Positions 43,901-51,419 of a stretch of DNA of 51,419 nucleotides are shown here, piece by piece (position 1 is the stretch's first letter; each line of letters starts with the position of its first letter). A program made the translations under genes and the position numbers. This stretch comes from Eikenella sp. (GTDB lineage Bacteria; Pseudomonadota; Gammaproteobacteria; Burkholderiales; Neisseriaceae). The notes below the pieces were generated by a model, which was not told the DNA's origin, made no database searches, and saw only the letters and a program-made list of their open reading frames with translations. The stretch is from assembly GCA_030528345.1 (NCBI GenBank), contig JAUMZB010000011.1, positions 1 through 51,419 of the forward strand, given 5' to 3'.

Positions 43901-45676
43901 TCAGGCGCAAGCCGCTTCGCCCACCCGCACCACTTGATTGTGAAACCCGTTCAGGCTGCTGCGGTGGCCGACGCTCACCACCATGCTGCCGGACAGTTCG
44001 CGGCGGAGCAGACCGTACAAGGCCGCTTCCGTTTCCTCATCTAAGGCCGATGTGGCTTCGTCCAGCAACACCAACTGCGGCCGGCACAGCACAATCCGCA
44101 CAAAAGCCGCCCGCTGCAATTCGCCGGGCGAGAGCTTGTGCTGCCAATCGTCTTCCTTGTCCAAATAGGCTTTCAGGTAGCCTAAGCGGCAATCGTCCAT
44201 GGCCTGTACCAAGGCGGCTTCGTTTGGCTGCAAATCGGGATAGCAGAGCGCCTGACGCAAACTGCCTTGCGGCATATAGGGGCGCTGCGGCACAAACAGC
44301 GTGTGTTCGTGCGCCGGCGCACGGATGCGGCCGCTGCTGCCAAACGGCCACAGGCCGGCCAGTGCCCGCAGCAGGGAAGTTTTGCCGCAGCCGGAAGGGC
44401 CTTGGATCAACAATGCGTCACCGGCGGCCACCCGAAAGCCGATGTCTGCCAGCAACACACTGCCGTCGCTGCGGTATAGGGTCAGCCCCTCAACCGCCAG
44501 CCCGCCGGCGGCGGTTTCGGTATCCGGCAGGCGGTAAGGCAGGCTGTCTTTCATGTGGCTCAAAAAACCGTGCAGGCGCTCCACCCGCGCCTGATAGGCA
44601 GTAAAGGCCTCATAAGTATTGCGGAAAAACGAGAGCGCACGCTGGAGGCGGTTGAAAGCCTGCACGGTTTGGTGCATATCGCCGATTTTCACTTCGCCGG
44701 CGAAAAAGCGCGGCGCCTGCAGCATCAGGGGCAGCAGATTGGATATTTGCGTCACGCCGGTATTGAAGCCGTTGAGGCGTAGGCTGCGGTACACCATTTG
44801 CCAGCGGTTGCGGATGATGCGCTCAAAACGGCGGCGCAGATTGTCTTGCTCGGCCGCCTCGCCGTTGTAGAACGCAATGCTTTCGGCATGGTCCCGCACG
44901 CGGATCAGCGCATAGCGGTAGTCGCCGTTAAAGCGCTCGTTTTGGAAATTCAGCCGCACCAAGGGCCGGCCTATCCACACCGAGGCCAGGGTGGCGCCGG
45001 CGATAAACAGATAGATAAACATCACCATGCCGCGCGGAATATCCACGCCCAGCAGCGTCAGCACGCCGGACAAGCCCCACAGGATAATGGTGAATTCCAC
45101 CACCGACACCACTGCATTGATCAGCCCGCGCACCATCTCCACCGTGGTAACGATAAAGTCTTGCGCGTCTTGCTGGATACGCTGGTCGATATTGTCGGGC
45201 GCGTGGCGGCGCATATGCAGGCGGTAGTAGTTTTTGTGCGCCAGCCAGGTTTCGGTGAGCGCTTGGTTGAGCCGCTCCAGCCAGCGGATCATAAACACCT
45301 GCTCCAAAAAATCGTTGAGCACGGTGTGCACCACTTTCACCGCCATCAGCGCCGCATTGATGAGGGCGAAAAACCAAAACGCCTCCGCCGCCCCGTCTTG
45401 CAGCGAACTGTATAAGCCGTTGTAGAAAAAGGTGTTCAACACGCTGATGCGTACTTCCACCAACACCATCAACAAGAGCAGCAGCATCAGCGCCGCCGCT
45501 TTAAACGCGCCCGAGCCGCGCAAACAGGGGCGCACGATTTGGCCAAACTGGCGGCCGAAGCGGGTGCGGCTCAGCAGCAGCGCCGCCAACAGGCAAAACA
45601 ACAGCACACCGGCAAAACTGCCCAACAGCCACACAGGCGTGTCGGCCAGCTCAATTTTCCATTTTTCCTGATTCAT
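43901..45676 (-). CDS. ABC transporter, SbmA/BacA/YddA-like (fused permease-ATPase)
   Basis: An inner-membrane ABC protein with six helices of the ABC_membrane_2 type fused to a nucleotide-binding domain. The 591-residue protein shows EVRISVLNTFFYNGLYSSLQ and WLAHKNYYRLHMRRHAPDNIDQRIQQD in the membrane part, then Walker A GPSGCGKTS, the signature LSPGE (in HKLSPGELQRAAFVRI), Walker B QLVLLDEATSALDEE and the switch VGHRSS. The ATG at 45676 (MNQEKWKIEL) is better than the upstream frame, which runs through a DUS. It lies downstream of a TonB-dependent receptor on the same strand, 110 bases apart with a DUS hairpin between, the same pairing as yddA/yddB. Confidence 0.9.
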   Translation of the reverse strand: MNQEKWKIELADTPVWLLGSFAGVLLFCLLAALLLSRTRFGRQFGQIVRPCLRGSGAFKAAALMLLLLLMVLVEVRISVLNTFFYNGLYSSLQDGAAEAFWFFALINAALMAVKVVHTVLNDFLEQVFMIRWLERLNQALTETWLAHKNYYRLHMRRHAPDNIDQRIQQDAQDFIVTTVEMVRGLINAVVSVVEFTIILWGLSGVLTLLGVDIPRGMVMFIYLFIAGATLASVWIGRPLVRLNFQNERFNGDYRYALIRVRDHAESIAFYNGEAAEQDNLRRRFERIIRNRWQMVYRSLRLNGFNTGVTQISNLLPLMLQAPRFFAGEVKIGDMHQTVQAFNRLQRALSFFRNTYEAFTAYQARVERLHGFLSHMKDSLPYRLPDTETAAGGLAVEGLTLYRSDGSVLLADIGFRVAAGDALLIQGPSGCGKTSLLRALAGLWPFGSSGRIRAPAHEHTLFVPQRPYMPQGSLRQALCYPDLQPNEAALVQAMDDCRLGYLKAYLDKEDDWQHKLSPGELQRAAFVRIVLCRPQLVLLDEATSALDEETEAALYGLLRRELSGSMVVSVGHRSSLNGFHNQVVRVGEAACA

Positions 45677-45731
45677 TTTTCCACCATGCGGGCAAACCGC
45701 AGCCTGCCGGCAACGGCAGGCCAAACCGGAA

Positions 45732-45772
45732 CAGGCTACCTGAAAGCACGACAAGGGCTTTCAGGTAGCCTG
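45732..45772. terminator. DUS inverted pair between the receptor and ABC transporter genes
   Basis: CAGGCTACCTGAAAG (45732-45746) pairs perfectly with CTTTCAGGTAGCCTG (45758-45772) around an 11-base loop, 14 bases past the receptor stop. It may attenuate read-through into the transporter. No good U-tract. Confidence 0.6.
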
Positions 45773-45786
45773 ATGGTTATCGGCCA

Positions 45787-48030
45787 TTAAAACGTCAATT
45801 TGGCCGACAGGCTGATTTCGCGCGGATTGCCGATGGCAATCATGGGGAAATGCGCCGACGAAGCCACGGTGGAAGTGTAATACAGGCGGTTGCTCAGGTT
45901 TTTGCCGTTGAGGCGCACATTGAGCCGGCTGCCGCCCAACCGGGTATCGTAGGAAAGAAAGGCGTCTGCCGTGGCGGCGGAAGGGATTTTCCACAAGCCG
46001 CCCTGGGTGTTGCCGATATACCAGCTGCCGTTGAATTTGCCGCCCAAGCCGCCGCGCAAATGGCCGCCGGCCACGCAGCCGAAATCGTAAGTGAGATAGA
46101 GGCCGAACTGATTGCGCGGCGTGTTATTGAGCGGCAGACCCGCCACGCCCGGCTCCGCCTCCACGGCTTGGGTGCGGGTGTAGGCATAATTGGCGTTGAT
46201 GCCCAAGCGATCGGTGATTTGGCCGCCGATTTCGGCTTCCAAGCCGTAGGAGCGGGCTTTGCCGGCAAAACGGGCTTCGGTTTGGCCGCCCACGGTGGTG
46301 GTGTAGCGCACGTTTTCCTTCTCAATGTGGAAGGCGGCCAAGGCGGCAGACAAACGCTCGTTTGCATATTTGGCGCCCACTTCAAAGGCGCGGCCGCGTT
46401 CGGGCTTGGCGTCGCCGGGAATTTCGTTGCCAATCGACACCTGCGGGCGGAAAGAAGTGGCGTAGCCGGCATAAACCGACCATTGCGGGTTGATGCGGTA
46501 CACCGCGCCGATTTGCGGCGACAGATTCCAGCCGTGGTTGTCGGTGTTCACCCGAAACTCATGCGGCAGCCCCTTGGTGTTGCGCCCCGGCTTGGCGCCG
46601 TTTTGGCGGCCGGCGTATTGGTCGTAATAATCCAGGCGCAAACCGCCGGACACAATCCATTTGTCGCTAAGATAAGCGGTGTCGTGCACATACAGCGCGG
46701 CGGTTTTCAGCTCCTCGGTTTGGCGGGTGTTGTTGCCCTGCCCGTCTAGGGTGTTCACACCGGGCTGCGGCGTGATGCTGCCGTAAATCGGGTTGTACAT
46801 ATCGATGGGGCGGTTGTTGCCGGCGGCATTGCCTTGGTAGATTTGGGCCAGCAGGCGGTCGTTGCGCATGGCTTCAACACCGAAAGACAGCTTGTGGCGC
46901 ACGCCGCCCCAATTCACGTCGCCGTTCACGCCCAAGGCGAGATTGTGCACGCGCAAACGGGCGTTCTGCGTGCCGTCTATGCGGCGCAACACTTGGCCGG
47001 TGGCGGTGTTGATGCCGGCGGCCGTGTTTAGCACGCGCGCTTTCCAGTCGTCGTAAGTGTGATACGTCAAACCGTAGTTGAAGCGCATTTTCCATTGCTC
47101 GTTGAAATGGCGGTCGGCCGTGAATTGGAACAAATGGTTTTTGCCGCTCTGCTCGCTAAAGGGTTCGTCCAAACGGCGTTTGGCCGGAATCGCCAACGGC
47201 TTGCCATAATTGGCGCTGCCCGGCGTGCTGTCGATAAAGGTGCCGCGGTCGAAAGGCACGGTGTAGTCCAGATATTCGTAAGACGCGCTCAAAGTGGTGC
47301 CGTCGCCCACCCATTTGATGGCAGGCGCCAGCGTGGTTTGTTTGCGCTCGCCGAAATTGCGCCAGTAATCGCTTTGGCGGTAATCCGCAATCAGGCGGTA
47401 GGCCAGGCCGGTGTCGCCGATAGGACCGGTAAAGTCCAAGCCAAACTGGCGGCTGCTGTGGCTGCCCACCGCAGTATCGAAGGAGTAAGACGGTTTGAAC
47501 TGCGGCTGCTTGGTGACCACATTCACCACCCCGCCCGGGTCTTGCACGCCGTAGAGCACGGAAGCCGGGCCTTTCAACACCTCCACCCGCTCGGCGGTGG
47601 GCGAAAACAAATGGGTTTGCGACATCTGCATGCCGTTGCGCAAAATGGAATTGTCGCGGTTGCCGCCGAAGCCGCGTTTCACCACCGCGTCCAGCGTGCC
47701 GGCCAAAGTATTGGCCTGGCGCAGGCCGCTCACGGTTTGCAGCGCCTCGTCCAAAGAGCCGGGGCGGCGGTCTTCCAACACCGCCGCCGTTACCACGTTG
47801 ACGCTGCGCGGAATGTCGCTTAAAGGAATATTGCCGCCGCCCACCACATCGGCGGCCACCGGCTGATAGCCGTTGGCATAGCGGTTTCTTGCCGTGACTT
47901 CAATGCTTTCCAATTCGGTGGCCGCACCCTCCGCCTCAGCGGATTGGGCAAAAACAAAGCCCGGCACACCCGAGGCAGCCAGGGCAAAAACCAGTGTTTT
48001 GACGGGAAACAGACAGGCAGGATATTTCAT
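45787..48030 (-). CDS. TonB-dependent siderophore receptor
   Basis: An outer-membrane beta-barrel that imports ferric siderophore with energy from TonB. The 747-residue precursor has a signal peptide (MKYPACLFPVKTLVFALAASG...FA), a plug domain with IEVTARN near the N-terminus, DIPRSVNVVT, the VEVLKGPASVLYGVQDPGGVVNVVTKQP block, and a barrel ending in a terminal phenylalanine (ISLSAKLTF), as required for BAM insertion. FhuA/FepA-like TIGR01783-type features are visible; the ligand cannot be told. The ATG at 48030 was chosen for the signal peptide. A palindrome resembling an iron-regulatory operator lies upstream. Confidence 0.94.
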   Translation of the reverse strand: MKYPACLFPVKTLVFALAASGVPGFVFAQSAEAEGAATELESIEVTARNRYANGYQPVAADVVGGGNIPLSDIPRSVNVVTAAVLEDRRPGSLDEALQTVSGLRQANTLAGTLDAVVKRGFGGNRDNSILRNGMQMSQTHLFSPTAERVEVLKGPASVLYGVQDPGGVVNVVTKQPQFKPSYSFDTAVGSHSSRQFGLDFTGPIGDTGLAYRLIADYRQSDYWRNFGERKQTTLAPAIKWVGDGTTLSASYEYLDYTVPFDRGTFIDSTPGSANYGKPLAIPAKRRLDEPFSEQSGKNHLFQFTADRHFNEQWKMRFNYGLTYHTYDDWKARVLNTAAGINTATGQVLRRIDGTQNARLRVHNLALGVNGDVNWGGVRHKLSFGVEAMRNDRLLAQIYQGNAAGNNRPIDMYNPIYGSITPQPGVNTLDGQGNNTRQTEELKTAALYVHDTAYLSDKWIVSGGLRLDYYDQYAGRQNGAKPGRNTKGLPHEFRVNTDNHGWNLSPQIGAVYRINPQWSVYAGYATSFRPQVSIGNEIPGDAKPERGRAFEVGAKYANERLSAALAAFHIEKENVRYTTTVGGQTEARFAGKARSYGLEAEIGGQITDRLGINANYAYTRTQAVEAEPGVAGLPLNNTPRNQFGLYLTYDFGCVAGGHLRGGLGGKFNGSWYIGNTQGGLWKIPSAATADAFLSYDTRLGGSRLNVRLNGKNLSNRLYYTSTVASSAHFPMIAIGNPREISLSAKLTF

Positions 48031-48064
48031 GGGACGTCTCGCCTCAGATTGGTTAATCAAATAG

Positions 48065-48080
48065 AAATCATTCTTGATTT
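48065..48080. promoter_or_regulatory. Candidate Fur-type operator upstream of the siderophore receptor
   Basis: AAATCA-TTCT-TGATTT is a perfect 6-4-6 inverted repeat in an AT-rich patch 35 bases before the receptor ATG. Its position and composition fit a Fur box, but it matches the GATAAT-type consensus only loosely. Confidence 0.4.
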
Positions 48081-48248
48081 AAGAAAATTCGGCATTGTAA
48101 TAAAACCTCTCCCGTCCGCCAAGCAGGAAAGCGGCTTCGCCAGGACTGCTGACAACGAAACTGTGGCATGATAGCGGCATTTTTGTTTTCACAAAGCAAT
48201 CAGAATTAACGCAAACAGACAATCAATGCTCAAGCCAACGCTTCAGGC

Positions 48249-48430
48249 TGAGACCTTGGTAAAACCTCCAGATGTGGATGCAGTTCCAGGCGTAGCAGCG
48301 CAGCGAGCGTGAACGCCGGAAATCCCCGTGGGACAGACATACCATAAAGGTAGGCAAGCGAGCAGTACCCATAGGGCATAAACGCACAACGCAGAAATGC
48401 GCCGCAGATGAGGGTTTGGCAAAGGTATCA
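48249..48430. repeat. MITE-like element, copy 2 of type A
   Basis: Left end TGAGACCTTGGTAAAA (48249-48264) and right end TTTGGCAAAGGTATCA (48415-48430) are diverged versions of the perfect 16-bp inverted repeats of copy 1 (24846-25014). The interiors share GGCGTAGCAGCG, GAGCGTGAACGC, GTGGGACAGACATACCAT and AACGCAGAAATGCGCCGCAG. Copy 2 has an extra piece near 48365-48385. A DUS pair follows (48430-48466). The whole 48031-48531 gap holds only this, the operator palindrome and promoter space. Confidence 0.83.
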
Positions 48431-48531
48431 GGCTACCTGAAAACCCTCCCCGCTTTTCAGGTAGCCCGCACCTTGATTTTCCTCCGTCCGCCGCCATTTG
48501 CCGCTCCATTGTCAGCCCAAAGGATTCGCCC

Positions 48532-49872
48532 ATGAGCACCACCGCCATGATGACCCCGCAAGAAATCGTTCACGAACTCGACAAACACATCATCGGCCAA
48601 AACCAAGCCAAAAAAGCCGTGGCCGTGGCACTGCGCAACCGCTACCGCCGCGCCCAAGTGGCCGAACCGCTGCGCAGCGAAATCGTGCCGAAAAACATAC
48701 TGATGATCGGCCCCACCGGCGTGGGCAAAACCGAAATCGCCCGCCGCCTCGCCCGCCTGGCCAATGCGCCGTTTATCAAAATCGAAGCCACCAAATTCAC
48801 CGAAGTAGGCTATGTGGGCCGCGACGTGGACAGCATCGTGCGCGACCTGATGGAAACCGCCCTCAAAAACCTGCGCGAGCGGGCGGTGCAGAAAAACCGC
48901 GACCGTGCGCAAGACGCGGCCGAAAACCGCATTCTCGACGCCCTGCTGCCGCCGCCCCGCCAAGCCGGTTTTGCCGGCGAAGCCCCCGAGCCGCCGCCGG
49001 AAAGCAACACCCGCAAAAAATTCCGCGACATGCTGCGCCGCGGCGAGTTGGACGACAAAGAAATCGACATCGACCTCGCCCACACCCCCGCCGGCGGCAT
49101 GCAGGTGATGGGGCCGCCCGGCATGGAAGAATTCAGCAGCCAGTTGCAGGAAATGTTCAGCAAAATTCAGCAGGGGCGCACCAAAACGCAAAAAATGAAA
49201 GTGGCCGCCGCCATGAAGCTGCTGCTCGACGAAGAAGCCGCCAAGCTGGTGAACGAAGAAGATTTGCGCGAACAGGCCGTGCGCGCGGTGGAGCAGCACG
49301 GCATTGTCTTTCTTGACGAAATCGACAAAATCGCCACCGACAGCAGCCGCCACGGCGGCGACGTCTCGCGCCAGGGCGTACAGCGCGACCTATTGCCGCT
49401 GGTAGAAGGCACCACCGTGCAAACCAAATACGGCATGGTGAAAACCGACCACATCCTGTTTATCGCCTCCGGCGCCTTCCACCTGAGCAAGCCCAGCGAC
49501 CTGATTCCCGAACTGCAAGGCCGCTTCCCCATTCGCGTGGAGCTGGAAAGCCTCACCGTGGACGACTTCCAAGCCATCCTTACCCGCACCGACGCCTGCC
49601 TCACCAAGCAATACCAAGCCCTGCTCGCCACCGACGGCGTGGAGTTGGTGTTTGCCGACGACGGCATTACCCGCTTGGCGGAAATCGCCTTCCACGTGAA
49701 CGAAAAAACCGAAAACATCGGCGCCCGCCGCCTGCACACGGTGTTGGAAAAACTGCTGGAAGACGTTTCCTTCCACACCCCCGCCGGCACCACCCATGTG
49801 GACGCCGCCTATGTGAACGAACGGCTGGAAGAAGTGGCCGAACAGGAAGACTTGGCCCGTTACGTGCTGTAA
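48532..49872 (+). CDS. hslU: ATP-dependent protease ATPase subunit HslU (ClpY)
   Basis: An AAA+ unfoldase that feeds substrates to the HslV peptidase. The 446-residue protein has Walker A GPTGVGKT (residues 60-67), the pore loop GYVGRD, an intermediate I-domain (about 110-240) rich in charged residues, Walker [12 protein letters not shown] (near 257) and a C-terminal sensor region ending ARYVL. The C-terminal tail fits the HslV-docking type. The ATG at 48532 follows AAAGGATTCGCCC. hslV, normally immediately upstream in the same operon, is not here: the upstream 500 bp is a mobile-like element and the receptor's promoter. Confidence 0.95.
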   Translation: MSTTAMMTPQEIVHELDKHIIGQNQAKKAVAVALRNRYRRAQVAEPLRSEIVPKNILMIGPTGVGKTEIARRLARLANAPFIKIEATKFTEVGYVGRDVDSIVRDLMETALKNLRERAVQKNRDRAQDAAENRILDALLPPPRQAGFAGEAPEPPPESNTRKKFRDMLRRGELDDKEIDIDLAHTPAGGMQVMGPPGMEEFSSQLQEMFSKIQQGRTKTQKMKVAAAMKLLLDEEAAKLVNEEDLREQAVRAVEQHGIVFLDEIDKIATDSSRHGGDVSRQGVQRDLLPLVEGTTVQTKYGMVKTDHILFIASGAFHLSKPSDLIPELQGRFPIRVELESLTVDDFQAILTRTDACLTKQYQALLATDGVELVFADDGITRLAEIAFHVNEKTENIGARRLHTVLEKLLEDVSFHTPAGTTHVDAAYVNERLEEVAEQEDLARYVL

Positions 49873-49887
49873 TATACCGCAGGCAAC

Positions 49888-49930
49888 AACAACGGCCTCC
49901 CGCTGCATCACAGGAGGCCGTTGTTTTATT
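49888..49930 (+). terminator. Intrinsic terminator after hslU
   Basis: AACAACGGCCTCC (49888-49900) pairs perfectly with GGAGGCCGTTGTT (49913-49925), followed by TTATT, 15 bases after the stop codon. Confidence 0.85.
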
Positions 49931-49993
49931 GCCATTCGGCCGCGCTGTTGTTTTCAGGTAGCCCCAAACCGCATCAGGCTACCTGAAAAACAA

Positions 49994-50018
49994 AAAGCCG
50001 CACCATCGGCGCGGCTTT
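49994..50018 (-). terminator. Intrinsic terminator after gapA
   Basis: On the minus strand, AAAGCCGC and GCGGCTTT form an 8-bp stem, followed by a T-rich tract (TTTTTGTTTTT). A DUS pair (49954-49987) lies just beyond, between the convergent hslU and gapA ends. Confidence 0.8.
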
Positions 50019-50035
50019 CCATTCTCATCAACGGT

Positions 50036-51064
50036 TTACACCAGCGGGCGCACTTCCATGCCGAACATGGCGCGGGCGGTGTTCAGCATCTGGCAGCTGA
50101 AGCCCCATTCGTTGTCGTACCAGGCCAGCACTTTCACCATATTGCCGTTGGAAACCTTGGTCAGCGTGCTGTCGAAGGTAGAGGCTTCGGTACTGTGGTT
50201 GAAGTCAGACGACACCAAAGGCAGGGTGTTGTAGCCCAAGATGTGTTTCATCGCCCCTTCGCTGGCGGCCTTCACAATGGCGTTGACTTCCTCCACGCTG
50301 GTCTCGCGGGCAGCTTCAAAAGTCAGATCCACCAACGACACATTGATGGTGGGCACGCGCACGGCAAAACCGTCGAGCTTGCCTTTTAGCTCGGGCAAGA
50401 CCAGGCCCACGGCTTTGGCGGCGCCGGTTTTGGTGGGGATCATATTGTCCACCGCGCTGCGGGCGCGGCGCAGGTCTTTGTGGCGCACATCGGTGAGCAC
50501 TTGGTCGTTGGTAAAGGCGTGGATGGTGGTCATCAGGCCTTTGACCACGCCCAAGCCGTCGTGCAGCGCCTTGGCCACCGGCGCCAAGCAGTTGGTGGTG
50601 CAGGAAGCATTGGAGACCACGGTCATGTCCGGGGTGAGCACATCGTGGTTGACGCCGTATACTACGGTGGCGTCCACATCGTCGCCGCCCGGGGCGGAAA
50701 TCAGCACTTTTTTGGCACCGGCATCCATATGGGCTTGGCATTTTTCTTTGCTGGTAAAGGCGCCGGTGCATTCCATCACCAAATCCACACCCAAATCGCG
50801 CCACGGCAGCTCGGCCGGATTGCGGGTGGAGAAGAAGGGAATGCGGTCGCCGTTCACAATCAAATGGGTGTCGTCGTGGCGCACATCGGCGGCAAAGCGG
50901 CCGTGCACGGTGTCGAACTTGGTCAGGTGGGCATTGGTTTCCAAGCCGCCGCTGGCGTTGACCGCCACGATTTCGAATTGGTCGCGCAGATTGTATTCGT
51001 AAATGGCGCGCAACACTTGGCGGCCGATGCGGCCGTAGCCGTTGATGGCAATTTTCAGGCTCAT
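50036..51064 (-). CDS. gapA: Glyceraldehyde-3-phosphate dehydrogenase
   Basis: Oxidises glyceraldehyde 3-phosphate to 1,3-bisphosphoglycerate. The 342-residue protein has the nucleotide-binding [14 protein letters not shown] (residues 7-20), catalytic Cys155 in [12 protein letters not shown] and [13 protein letters not shown] at the C-terminus. After the second beta-strand it has VNASGG (residues 35-40) rather than the ND of strict NAD enzymes, so cofactor preference may be mixed. The ATG at 51064 follows GAAAGGTGAAAT; the frame is open 31 codons upstream with no similarity. Neisseria carry two gap genes; which one this corresponds to is not resolved. Confidence 0.95.
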   Translation of the reverse strand: MSLKIAINGYGRIGRQVLRAIYEYNLRDQFEIVAVNASGGLETNAHLTKFDTVHGRFAADVRHDDTHLIVNGDRIPFFSTRNPAELPWRDLGVDLVMECTGAFTSKEKCQAHMDAGAKKVLISAPGGDDVDATVVYGVNHDVLTPDMTVVSNASCTTNCLAPVAKALHDGLGVVKGLMTTIHAFTNDQVLTDVRHKDLRRARSAVDNMIPTKTGAAKAVGLVLPELKGKLDGFAVRVPTINVSLVDLTFEAARETSVEEVNAIVKAASEGAMKHILGYNTLPLVSSDFNHSTEASTFDSTLTKVSNGNMVKVLAWYDNEWGFSCQMLNTARAMFGMEVRPLV

Positions 51065-51113
51065 ATATTTCACCTTTCGGAGGGAGAAGTCTGAGGAGAC
51101 GGGCAAATGAGGC

Positions 51114-51119
51114 ATTATA
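51114..51119 (-). promoter_or_regulatory. Probable -10 hexamer for gapA
   Basis: On the minus strand TATAAT lies 50 bases before the gapA ATG. No good -35 is found at 16-18 bases spacing, so the call is tentative. Confidence 0.4.
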
Positions 51120-51271
51120 ACGGCAACATGGCGGAAATTACAGACAATCACCGGCAAAATACCGCCCGCAGGCTGCCTGAAACCCGGTTGGCATCACCGA
51201 GGCCGCCGCCCGCCCAAACAAAAAAATTCCAATAAATAACAGACAACAAAAAAATTTTTCCCGCCCGCGGC

Positions 51272-51299
51272 TTGACTGCACCGCCAATCGCCCTATAAT
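51272..51299 (+). promoter_or_regulatory. Sigma-70 promoter for tRNA-Gly
   Basis: TTGACT (51272-51277) and TATAAT (51294-51299) are 16 bases apart. The following GGCGTCC discriminator is GC-rich, as in stringently controlled stable RNA promoters. Confidence 0.85.
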
Positions 51300-51341
51300 G
51301 GCGTCCTTTCGCGAGTACGGCACCGCCGGAAAACGCGCGAT

Positions 51342-51417
51342 GCGGGAATAGCTCAGTTGGTAGAGCGCAACCTTGCCAAGGTTGAGGTCGCGAGTTCGAG
51401 ACTCGTTTCCCGCTCCA
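51342..51417 (+). tRNA. tRNA-Gly (anticodon GCC)
   Basis: A complete 76-base tRNA with encoded CCA. Acceptor strands GCGGGAA and TTCCCGC pair perfectly; the D arm is GCTCAGTTGGTAGAGC; the anticodon arm is CAACC-TTGCCAA-GGTTG with GCC; the T arm contains GTTCGAG. T73 precedes the CCA. A consensus promoter lies 43 bases upstream. Confidence 0.97.
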
Positions 51418-51419
51418 GA

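Overview
The window looks like chromosome from a member of the Neisseriaceae, most likely Eikenella. The main clue is the 12-mer AGGCTACCTGAA and its reverse complement. It recurs throughout, often as inverted pairs between genes, and it is the DNA-uptake-sequence (DUS) dialect I associate with Eikenella corrodens. A few copies use the AGGCTGCCTGAA or AGGCAGCCTGAA variants. The DNA is GC-rich by eye, gene-dense and mostly housekeeping, and I see no prophage, CRISPR array, plasmid or intact transposase gene. Species cannot be fixed from this alone.

Layout: 1-47 is the end of a tRNA-Val. 249-3823 holds divergent ppsA and its regulatory kinase/phosphorylase gene. 3924-6360 holds prmB and pepD. 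6595-8930 holds convergent pgk and aroG. 9122-11100 is a queuosine block: strong promoter, candidate preQ1-I riboswitch, queF, a SUKH-like gene and a yhhQ-type transporter. 11175-15811 holds a D,D-carboxypeptidase, ilvA, a small membrane protein and a nitrilase-family amidase. 15948-19738 is a leftward run: Fe-dependent alcohol dehydrogenase, ubiA, a two-helix membrane protein, a secreted DUF4189 protein and ubiC. 19809-25822 holds sixA, a YkvA-like gene, selO, a lipoprotein, an Orn/Lys/Arg decarboxylase and rpiA. 25916-29697 holds clpB and yaaA.

30146-35785 is the most specialised part. It resembles one half of an aryl-polyene-type lipid/pigment cluster: phosphopantetheinyl transferase, ketoacyl-synthase-like chain-length factor, acyltransferase, two acyl carrier proteins, COG4648 membrane protein, glycosyltransferase, LpxL-like acyltransferase and thioesterase, mostly with overlapping start and stop codons. 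The condensing ketosynthase, ketoreductase, dehydratase, AMP-ligase and exporter usually found with these are absent here. A LolA-like gene of the type that belongs to such clusters sits alone at 42191-42781.

35843-43702 holds a pseudouridine synthase, a DUF445 protein, the ylqF/rbgA GTPase, the ptsN-hprK-rapZ regulatory operon, the LolA-like gene and an EEP-family hydrolase. 43901-48030 pairs a TonB-dependent receptor with a YddA/SbmA-type ABC transporter. 48532-51417 holds hslU without hslV, gapA and a tRNA-Gly.

Intergenic space carries several short non-coding elements with terminal inverted repeats (12440-12624, 24846-25014, 28588-28834, 38247-38451, 48249-48430) and a longer repeat-like block at 29768-30063. 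They share sequence modules with each other, which suggests a mosaic population of miniature mobile elements. DUS inverted pairs appear to serve as hairpin terminators at most convergent gene ends. Where an upstream ATG gave a longer reading frame, I chose starts from Shine-Dalgarno position and family length.
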